Below, piece after piece: positions 1 through 8,200 of a stretch of 20,677 bases of DNA. The stretch comes from Reticulitermes lucifugus (lineage: Eukaryota > Arthropoda > Insecta > Blattodea > Rhinotermitidae). Both the position numbers and the translations under genes were made by a program. Every line of letters starts with the position of its first letter. The stretch's first letter is position 1. A model generated the notes under the pieces. That model did no database searches, had not been told where the DNA came from, and saw only the letters and a list, made by a program, of their open reading frames with translations. The stretch is taken from assembly GCA_026260175.1 (NCBI GenBank), contig JAKCWW010010101.1:1447-22123 (forward strand), in the 5' to 3' direction.

Positions 1-62
1 CACGATCCTAGCAAGCGAGCGGCCGAAGACCCACACCTTAGACCGCACGGCCACTGGATCGG
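1..62 (-). repeat. tRNA-like head of a probable SINE, cut by window edge
   Basis: Read on the minus strand, bases from about 55 downward give GTGGCCGTGCGGTCTAAGG, which resembles the A-box and D-arm of Leu/Ser-type tRNAs (TGGCCGAGCGGTCTAAGG). The segment is GC-rich against an AT-rich background. The B-box would lie outside the window. It differs from the other SINE family here. It could instead be a tRNA pseudogene or a true tRNA; the visible part does not decide. Confidence 0.4.
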
Positions 63-477
63 CAGTGTTTTCTTTACTGTTTATTTTTCATTACCTTATT
101 AATTTAAACCACCAGATGATGGGATGAAGCTAACAATCCTAACTTTTGGTGACATTATTTCCCACAATGTGTATGTTTCAAATGAACACATTTTACAAGT
201 GCACAAATACCACCCACACTCCATGACATATCAAATATGAACATGCATCCACAGCCTGACTCAGGTACACAGTGACAATAGTGTGATCATGTGGGACAGT
301 GTGTGTACATATTCATACAATGACATATGGTTTATGACACCATGCAGTCTGACAAATTATTACAAACCATAAGAGTCACACTGCTTCCAGTACAATGAAA
401 GCCTCATATCTTCTACAATGTCAACATTACCTGAATTAATTAATTTAATTTCATGGCCAATTATGCACAACACTCAC
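1..477. other. SMG8 intron 4 (partial), no further exon
   Basis: AT-rich sequence. I looked on the minus strand for the continuation of SMG8 (an RQKV-like segment) and did not find it. The only structure seen is the tRNA-like sequence in the first 60 bases. Confidence 0.6.
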
Positions 478-629
478 CTTATGACATCAAGCGCACGAAA
501 GAGATGGACGTAGCTGATATCAAAAACATGAGTTGGATGAGATATTACAAGTACATGTGATACAGTGAACAGGAACATCAGTGCACGTGCGTAACGATAC
601 TTCATGTCTGCCCATACTGACAAGTAACC
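478..629 (-). CDS. SMG8: SMG8 coding exon 4
   Basis: Acceptor CTTTGCAG precedes 629 and donor GTGAGT follows 478. It encodes GYLSVWADMKYRYARALMFL and onward to FRALDVI plus two bases (AG) of a probable Arg codon. The next exon is not between 1 and 477, so it lies beyond the left edge. Confidence 0.92.
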
Positions 630-3600
630 CTGCAAAGTATATATATTCAGAATAAAATGAAATACTATCAACAAACATAATTATCTCAAATCTACATAAA
701 AGGTAAAGTTAACCCTATAACCTGCCATGAAGACACAGAGCTTGGGTAGAGGTATAGTTCTAATCTTCCTTTAATCTCAGTGCTAGATGGGGGTGGGTGG
801 TTAACACAACACCCTGGCCATTTTACCCCCGGGAACGACCCAGTACCCATTGTATAGGAGGCTGGGTGGGTCCCAGGGCCGGCCAGTCTGGACAGGTGCA
901 GAAAATCTTGCCCCCCAGGATTCGCTCCCCAGACCCTCCAGCCTGTAGTCAGCCACTATACCAACCATGTTATCCTAGCCCACCAAATCTACATAACTTA
1001 CAGAAGTAATCCACATGAATGTCTTACCTTTTCCTCCAACTCTTTAGAGAAGAGGTCATACGATTTAATTAGAGTGTGAACATCAAACACTCCCCGCATG
1101 TGAAGATATATAACGCGCTGCTTAGGGTCATGGTATCCTTCAATAGCACACTGCAAGGCATAAAAACATAAAGTTATAATACACTGCTGTAAGCCAGCAG
1201 AATGCAACACATTAACAATGTTCTTCCTTATTACCTAGCATCATAACCTACAACAGTTCATCACCACAAAACAAATGACACTGAATACCAGTCCATTTTT
1301 TTTTTAACTATTCTAATATGTCCCTATTTCTAATATTAAATCATTATAAACCACAACATGGTCCACTCACATTTCACTGAGGTCAGTTAAAAAATGCCAA
1401 CCTGGTGACACACACACCCTCCACAGGGGTAAGTTAACATGTCAATCAAGCAAGGTATGGCCATCCACAGGCAAGTTAACATGCAAATTTGGTCAGGTAA
1501 AAACCCTTCACAGATGTGAGTTAACATGCCAATCTGGTGAGATAAAACCCTCCAGATGTCAATCAACATGCCAGTTTCTAGACCTTCAGGTATAACACAT
1601 TTTTATTTACGTATATTTAAATTCATAAAAAATATTAATTACATTGTGAGACCTGATATTTTTAAAATGCAATAATCTGACTGAGACACGAAACTCAAAC
1701 TACTGCTATCATAAAAGGAAGTGAATAACTTTTCCAACGGAATGAAAACTGGTGCCTTAAGACATACAAACCACTCTGCGCAAGTTTATGTTGCATATTA
1801 CAATTATATTTCTCACCAGCAGTTCTTGATCTACATCAGGATCATCTATCAATGACGTGTGGAATACCCTGTGACCTGGAAATCCATCAATTAAATTGCC
1901 CTTGTAACCCACTGAAGAATACTGCGACTTGCCAAAAAAGGACACCACAATAACTTTCTGCTCCAATAAACCAACTTCATCCCTGTAAAATTAAGTGTAC
2001 ACGCTACTTCAAGGCATTTCCTTTCAATACAGTACATAAAAGTATTTGTTTTTAGCTACTTAACAATGAACCATAGGACACTGAAGTATTTGTTTCTTAT
2101 ACAATATTTTTATTCATAAAACTATCTGTTTAATGTGAAAATGTATGGTAGTGCCATCAAGTTTTCAGTTTATAAAATAGGTTATCATTAGGTAGGTGCC
2201 CACAAATGCTGCGCATTTTCCAGTCAGTGCTTCTGTGAAGCCCGACTTCATACAAGAAACATTTGCCTCCTCCACCAGACTGCATGCCTGCAAAAGATCA
2301 GTGTACACTTACTTCATTCCGCACTGATATACTAAAGTATCCTGTATGCTCCCAGCTTTAGCAACTCCACAGTGGATCTACTTACAGGCTGGGATAGCAC
2401 AGTCAGTATAGTGACTTGCTACAGGCTAGACAGTCTGGGATCAAATCCTGGTGGGGGGCGAGATTGTCCGCACCATCCAGACCGGCCCTGCGGCCCGCCC
2501 AACCTCCTGTACAAGGGGTAGCAGGTCCGTTTCCCAGGGGTAAAGTGGCAAAGGTGTGGCATTGATCACCCACCATCTAGTGCCAAGGTTAAAGAAAGGG
2601 CAGAGCTATACCTCTACTCCTCCTCTGGGCCTTCACGGCCTGTTCTAGGGTAAACTTTACATTTTTTGAATTTAATATTTGAGAGATCTCACAAATAGCA
2701 ACAGTTTACATTGATGTTTAAGGTTTTGTAGAGAATGCCTCATGATGATCATTTTCAATTGAAATCTGTGGCATTAAAAGAAATAATAAAGTGTTGTGTT
2801 AGACGGAGCAGTATATATTTATGTGATAAACTTTACCTTTACAATGGCTCTATTGCTGAAGCATGGCATAACATGGACCTATTGTGATATCTTTTATCAA
2901 TTACTTTTCAAGCTTCAGATTTGTTAAAGTCAATGTCAGAGTTGAATTATCAAATAATAAAGAACTGCAATTATTTGCTCTCAATTTCAACTATGAATCT
3001 TTTAATTTAAAACTTACAGCACTATCAGAATCAGGATATTAAATAAAAAATAATATGAAATTCATTTTCATTATTAACAATATAGGCTACAAAAATGAAC
3101 AGTGATTTTGGAGGACTTTGGAATGACATGTGCATATATAGAGAAAAAAAGGAAAAGGAGAAGGAAGAAAAAGATAAAGCACTGGAGTAGAGAAACATAA
3201 TGAAGGGTTTCAAAATTCGAACACACTGCCCAACACTGTTCAGATGATTAAATCAGGATGAGATGTTTGGGATACATATAACAAATAAGAAATGCATACA
3301 GAAGCTCGTCAATCCATTCTGAGACCAAAGGATAGGAGGATAATACTAAAACGGACCTTTGGTAATATAACACGAGATAAAACCTTAGTTAATAGAATGA
3401 GCTATAAGAACAGAATTCAACTGGATAAGGAAATGGTCAAATTATGGGGTTTTATGCAAATAGTGATAAAACTTTGATTTTCATAAAGAACAAAAACTTT
3501 CATTCACAGAATAACTGCCAACTGTTTAAGGACAGAAACTGTACCAAGGATTACACCAAGTTTTCAACAAAGAAAACCAAATTATGCAATTTATTATTAC

Positions 3601-3782
3601 AGAGCTGATTAGCTACACTTCTTGGTATTATGTCAGTAAATTCAAACAATATGCCATTCCAAAATAACACATTAAACCCAGATAAAAAGTATTCATGTAA
3701 CTCCTAGGTTAATGTAATGAGTGGACAGACACACTTACTTTCCAGAAGGAGTATGTGGCAAGATAAATTTTTTTGTTCCCAT
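478..3782 (-). CDS. SMG8: SMG8, nonsense-mediated decay factor (5' part, 4 coding exons, runs off left edge)
   Basis: SMG8 forms a heterodimer with SMG9 that binds and restrains SMG1, the kinase that phosphorylates UPF1 in nonsense-mediated mRNA decay. The visible coding exons are 3782-3739, 1982-1817, 1150-1028 and 629-478, giving 161 codons plus two bases. The start ATG at 3782-3780 has an in-frame TAA three codons upstream. Exon 2 encodes VIVVSFFGKSQYSS (about residues 24-37), matching the degenerate P-loop strand of the SMG8 G-like domain. Exon 3 carries RVIYLHMRGVFD. Exon 4 carries LMFLFTVSHVLVISHP and FDISYVHLFRALD, hallmarks of the family. Junction phases (2, 0, 0, then 2) all fit and all visible introns are GT..AG. 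Human SMG8 is about 990 residues, so some five sixths of the gene lies outside the window. It is divergent from TSR3. The identification is from remembered family similarity and is strong. Confidence 0.93.
687..699. repeat. Target-site duplication of SINE copy A, left
   Basis: CAAATCTACATAA, identical to 984-996 on the other side of the SINE. Confidence 0.8.
700..983 (-). repeat. tRNA-derived SINE copy A with 13-bp target-site duplication
   Basis: On the minus strand it begins GTGGGCTAGGATAACATGG, has an A-box-like head (GGTATAGTGGCTGACTACAGG) and a B-box-like GGGGAGCGAATCCTGG, and ends TTCATGGCAGGTTATAGGG then TTAACTTTAC. The plus-strand 13-mer CAAATCTACATAA occurs exactly at 687-699 and 984-996, flanking the element, as expected for LINE-driven insertion. 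It lies inside SMG8 intron 3 and matches copy B at 2386-2666 over its whole length. Not a gene. Confidence 0.85.
984..996. repeat. Target-site duplication of SINE copy A, right
   Basis: CAAATCTACATAA, identical to 687-699. Confidence 0.8.
1028..1150 (-). CDS. SMG8: SMG8 coding exon 3
   Basis: Acceptor CCTTGCAG precedes 1150 and donor GTAAGA follows 1028. It encodes 41 residues starting CAIEGYHDPKQRVIYLHM and ending LFSKELEEK, in phase 0 at both ends. It corresponds to the YYSQESKVLYL region of vertebrate SMG8. Confidence 0.9.
1382..1575. repeat. Tandem repeat, about 44-bp period, about 4.5 units
   Basis: The core GTTAACATGCCAATCTGGTG, with neighbours CCCTCCACAG, recurs with anchors near 1386, 1433, 1475, 1520 and 1562 (spacings 47, 42, 45, 42). 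Units are diverged, and the outer two anchors are the most degraded. It lies in SMG8 intron 2. The minus-strand open frame across it simply repeats a short peptide and is not a gene. Confidence 0.75.
1817..1982 (-). CDS. SMG8: SMG8 coding exon 2 (P-loop-like strand)
   Basis: Acceptor TTTTACAG precedes position 1982 and donor GTGAGA follows 1817. It encodes DEVGLLEQKVIVVSFFGKSQ and continues to DDPDVDQELL. The FGKS segment aligns with the FGKT of vertebrate SMG8, as recalled from the family. Length is 166 bases, entering in phase 2 and leaving in phase 0. Confidence 0.92.
1983..3738 (-). other. SMG8 intron 1
   Basis: GT..AG intron on the minus strand containing one SINE copy (2386-2666). The rest (1983-2385, 2667-3738) is AT-rich. 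Short open frames near 3031-3213 and 3292-3477 are low-complexity or unremarkable and have no recognisable domain. Confidence 0.7.
2386..2666 (+). repeat. tRNA-derived SINE copy B
   Basis: Same family as copy A, in opposite orientation. The A-box region is TAGCACAGTCAGTATAGTGA, the B-box region is GGGATCAAATCCTGG, and the body contains CCACCATCTAGTGCCAAGG. The 3' end is CCTTCACGGCCTGTTCTAGG then GTAAACTTTAC and a short T/A tail. I do not see a clear target-site duplication. Confidence 0.85.
3739..3782 (-). CDS. SMG8: SMG8 coding exon 1
   Basis: Starts at ATG (3782-3780) and encodes MGTKKFILPHTPSG plus two bases of a Lys codon. The donor reads AAA|GTAAGT. The codon is completed by the first base of the next exon (AA+G). 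A splice acceptor (CTTTCAG) ends at 3821, so 3783-3820 may be 5' untranslated sequence of this exon, with a further noncoding exon upstream. An in-frame TAA just upstream fixes the start. Confidence 0.85.
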
Positions 3783-4666
3783 CCTTAATTAACTCTGTCT
3801 TCTTGACAGCACACTTCTTCCTGAAAGCAAAATAAAATATTTTATAGTCACTCGAAATAGAATGAAAAGAAGCTTATCAAAATACTTTTGGTACTTGGGC
3901 CTTCTTTTGGTAACCTTTTCTGGGAGGGAAGTGTATGTGGGAAAAGTGGAGGTCCATTACAACTATCGGTCTGATACAATGTGCACTCACTATTTTGGCA
4001 TCTCTCTAGCACGGATGAAAATCGGGGCCATAAAACTTCTTGCTTGCTAAATTTCTCCCCATTATGCTATATATGCTTTCTAATGCAAAAACACGAAATA
4101 ACACTTAAGAGTTTGTCACTCCAAAACCTGTTACGGTATCTATGAACAGTCGCTCATTTGCCCTGAAGGTGGAGTCTCATGATTTTATACACTTACTCAC
4201 AACTTCTAAACAAATGCTTTATAAATATTACACAGTGGAATTAATTCATGCCAGTTGACGTGCATCTTCTACTGCTATTACAATGCAACCATGGTCCAAA
4301 CAGAGCAAAATACGTTGATCCCAGAAAACTTACGCACAATAGATACGTTACGTTCAGTGTTCCGACAATTTATTTTAAATGCACAATTTCATACTCTCTT
4401 GTTTCCTCCTTCAAGAAAACACAATTTCACTTAATTTAACATTGCTTTCGGGTATGGGTAGCATAGTATCATTACCTTCCCTCTCACGATCGTCACTAAA
4501 CATGTTCAAACATGAAACAATGCGAACAGGAACATAACGATCGTATGTGGCTTTGTAATGCCTTGAGACAGGAATATGGGATGGCTTTATGGTTTTTTAT
4601 GTTGCTTCGCCCTCCGAATAAGATCAATGCAAATGAACTGCCGTTCACACGCCTGCCCCGAGCGCG

Positions 4667-4700
4667 CGCACACACACATACACACACACACACACACACC
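4667..4700. repeat. (GC)n/(CA)n microsatellite
   Basis: A short GCGCGCGC run passes into CACACA repeats with one interrupting T. The open frames across it on both strands are artefacts of the repeat. Confidence 0.9.
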
Positions 4701-4893
4701 CATACTCACTGCCCGTAGTAGTAATATGTACTCACTGCCACAGGTTAACTAGTACAACTTGCGATCACAGATTATAAATTATACAGATTGGCAACTCCGT
4801 GGAAACGTAATAATACATCGCCATATGCGGCACCTACGTGCGTTACTTGTACCCACTATGGCTCACTGGCTGTGAGTAAAGCATGCTCCTGGT

Positions 4894-4956
4894 CACAGAT
4901 TATCTACTCCTGGTGGTAACATATGGAACCACAGATACAGTACTAGATAATCTGTG
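4894..4956. promoter_or_regulatory. 12-bp inverted repeat CACAGATTATCT near TSR3 start
   Basis: CACAGATTATCT at 4894-4905 and its exact reverse complement AGATAATCTGTG at 4945-4956, separated by 39 bases. The 10-base core CACAGATTAT also occurs at 4766-4775. It sits within the intergenic promoter region, 120-180 bases upstream of the TSR3 ATG. Function is unknown; a regulatory role is inferred from position only. Confidence 0.4.
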
Positions 4957-5075
4957 GGATACAGCGTGGTCGGACTAAACTACTTCGTTGCGTCTGGTAG
5001 CTTGTCAAAGACAGTTCAAAATTAAAACTGTTACGACGTGTAATGTGACTAATAAAATAAAACTCAACCGTGAAT

Positions 5076-5223
5076 ATGAATAAATCTAGGCAGAAGAAAG
5101 TAAAACACAAGAACCTTAAAACAACAGGAAACGTTTCGAAAGAAAGAAAATACGACAGTGATTGCCATGGGCCTAGCGACTCGATTTCTAATTTGAAACC
5201 GGAGGAATCAAATTCGGACACTG
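5076..5223 (+). CDS. TSR3: TSR3 exon 1
   Basis: ATG at 5076-5078 has A at -3 and an in-frame TAA at 5058-5060. It encodes [20 protein letters not shown] and onward to EESNSDT plus one base. Donor ACTG|GTAGGA. The lone G joins AT of the exon at 9822 to make Asp. The basic, lysine-rich start resembles the N-terminal tail of other TSR3 proteins. This junction rests on phase, splice sites and composition, because this tail is poorly conserved. Confidence 0.78.
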
Positions 5224-8200
5224 GTAGGATGACACCATACCTAACTCACACAGCATTTATGCATTCGCGTCAGCACATTTGCTTAAATGGGTATTTAATT
5301 TCTCCTCAACGTATCTGCATGTGCATCGAGTAGAGTCCTTGGAAAAACCAGGCGTTCCTTAGTCAATACATGTACCGCATTTTATGGAACCTGAAGCTTT
5401 ATCATCGCGTTCAAAAGAGCCTGGCACTTGTCCCTGCCATGAGCCACATCAGTCCAGTCCACACCCACGAATCATTTCTTTGAAGATCTGTTTTACTAGT
5501 ATCCTCCCATCTATTGTCTATGTCTTCCGAGTTGAGCCTTTCTTTGAGGTTTCCCCACCAAAACCCTGTATGCACCTCTCCTCTCCCCCATATGTGCCAC
5601 ATGCCCCACCCATCTAATTACTTTTCATTTGGTAACCCAAATAACATTTCATGAGGAGTATCATGAAGTTCTTTATTGTGCAGTTTCCTTAGTCCCCTGT
5701 TTCCTTGTCCCTCTTAGGCCCATATCTTCCTCAACACCCTATCAGCCTACATTCTCCCCCATTGTGAGAGACCAAGGTTCACACCAGAATAAAACATCAG
5801 GAAAAACTGTAGTTATAATGTGACATTCTTCAGTATGCTAGTATGTATGCTGGTATCTTCCAAAGTCTGTGACAGTGTATTTTTTCTTTAATGACACGAA
5901 TCTGGATGCTAATCTTTTAGCAGTTGAAGAACTGACTGGAAGAATTTATGACAGTTGACTCTTAAATTGTAGGAACTGGGTTAAAGATGCATCTCCGTAT
6001 TGTAATTGCCAGTGCTTTCTTCCGTGTATTATGTTAATCAGTGTCTTGTGTGGTCCTGTACATGTATGTAATTATATCAGATTTACGTGTTTGTTTGCTT
6101 TTACTGTAATTCTTATACTGTTTACTGAAACTACTCTCTGGACGTGTCCAATATCATTCTGTAATGATTTCTAGGATGAAATACAATACAATATAATACA
6201 ATTTAAGTTACAGATGTTCCTTCTCTCTTCAGTACCTCCATGTACCAGGCACACGCATGAAGGAGTAAATATTCCACAAATATATTTCACTGAAACTCAT
6301 TTCAAAACATTTTTGAATTATGGCAGGAGGTTTTCATTGAGAGAAAGGAAGAGTTGAATGCTGGAAACATTTGTAAAGATTGTTCCATTGCAGGAAAAAG
6401 TGACAGTCATCTTGTCTTACAGTAATACAACAAATGTTTGTATAAAGTGCCCACAAAACTACAAAATTCTTTCAGCATTTTGGTTCTCAGTGAATACAGA
6501 AAAGTAGTTACATTATAAATTTCCAATACATTGGACTGAATGTCAAAGTCTAAAGCATCAGTTCCATGTTGCAAACATACATTTGTTTAAGGTATGGGCT
6601 GGACAACCCACTTCAATTAAGTTACCTTTTGTTGAAATCTTCAACTTAGGTAAACATTATTTATGGAGATGTGTGCTACACTCCCAGATGTGTTACATTT
6701 ATCACCAGAAAATGCAATGCACTTCCTAGCAAGGCCAGTTTCTTTTAAATGTCCCATGAACATATTCTGTGATACTGGGTGCTGTTTCATTTGGTTTACT
6801 TTGCAAGTGTAATAGTTTTGTGGGCAATCCACCCTTCTTCTAGTCAAGATATTGAATCAGCACTGTAAACATCTTACAGCATGATGGTTTCCTGCATCAG
6901 TAGCCACTCCACAAAAAGGAATGTGTGCCATGGATGCACACATGACTTCAACTGCATGAGAGAGATTACACCATTAATAATTGCCCTGGTTTTCATGCAT
7001 GCACTAGAAATTTTCTAGGCTGTTTCTTAGTCAGGAGAAGGTTTTTTTTAGACCAGTGGTGCAGTCCGTGGACTTGTAACTTGTGACGCTAAACACAGTG
7101 AAAGCTAAGGTACCTTTAGCTGCATGTATGTCATCACTTTTTGTTCCTGGGTGCATGAAGTAGATTTTTTGCCTCAAATATTTATTTTCTTTGTGTTTTG
7201 CTCATTCCACACATGCTGCATGGCTAACAGTCCTTTATGAGCAGCTGATATAAATGTTCCTGGGAGTGAGACTGTACACTCAGTTTTGAAAACGTCCTGA
7301 CCAGTCTGAAAACACAAATTTTGTTGTTCATATCATGCGGAAGTGTGCAGTCTTGCTTTGACATTCTTAAAGAACAAACAGCAGTAGATTACAGTGAGAA
7401 TTAATTAAAATTCCACAAAGCAAAAACTCAAGTTAACAAACATTAGACATATTTGTGATTCACAAACCATCCTAGCATTGACAACATACTTACTGCAGTG
7501 ATAGCAGGTCTATATGATGTAGGAAGTGGAGAGTCCTGAGATAAAGCAACAATTTAACCTGCTCATATTCCTTTATGTACTGAAAACAGACAACAGTGAC
7601 AGATAGAAGGAAAGAGTTGGAGAAAGGTATATGTTAATATCACATCCTGCTTTCACTTTAGGCTACAAAGAACTTGCGGGTCATTAACAGTGACTTCAAC
7701 AGAGCAGCTTTCATGCAATTTCCACCAGGTGTTATAGTAAGTTTTTTTTTTTTTACTGGAAGCTAGATGAGCAACAACAAAGGATCAACATTTAATTATT
7801 ATTATTTACTGACATAATCTTCATTTTTAGCACAAAGTCCCCCCCTCCCCCCAAAAAAAAGAAGATTCTGTCAGTGAGTTGTATACCGTCATCAGAGCCC
7901 TGTAGAGCTGTATTATGATTTAGTTTTTATAACAGTGACATAGTAGGAGAACAGTGTTAACAATTTCAGATCAAACATCAAATCCATCCTGTTTAACTAA
8001 AAGTGTGTTCTTTCAGACCTTAACAATGTAATGTTTTGCAGAAAGTTGCAATAAAGTGGCATTTTCCTCAGTATTCATTAAATTGCCAAGTGAAATTGTC
8101 ATTGGCATTTGTGAACTTCACCCTCCTCCTCCCACCACCTCATATTCTTTCACCTATTCTCGTTGTTGCTGAAATGACTGGAGGACATTTGAACATGAGG

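Larger units (their letters stand above)
3783..5075. promoter_or_regulatory. Divergent SMG8/TSR3 intergenic region, likely shared promoter
   Basis: About 1.3 kb lies between the two divergent start codons. From about 4440 to 5300 CpG dinucleotides are clearly denser (roughly twenty by eye between 4800 and 5290) than in the flanks, which fits an unmethylated promoter. The interval contains a CA microsatellite, a 12-bp inverted repeat (4894-4905 and 4945-4956) and a third copy of its core at 4766. No transcription start can be fixed from sequence. Promoter function is inference. Confidence 0.55.

Noticed and set aside
1387-1569. Minus-strand open frame with a repeated peptide (MLTHICEGF-like)
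   Set aside because: It is the translation of the 44-bp tandem repeat within an SMG8 intron.
4496-4718. Open frames on both strands across 4496-4718
   Set aside because: Created by the CA microsatellite (alternating Cys-Val or Thr-His), not genes.
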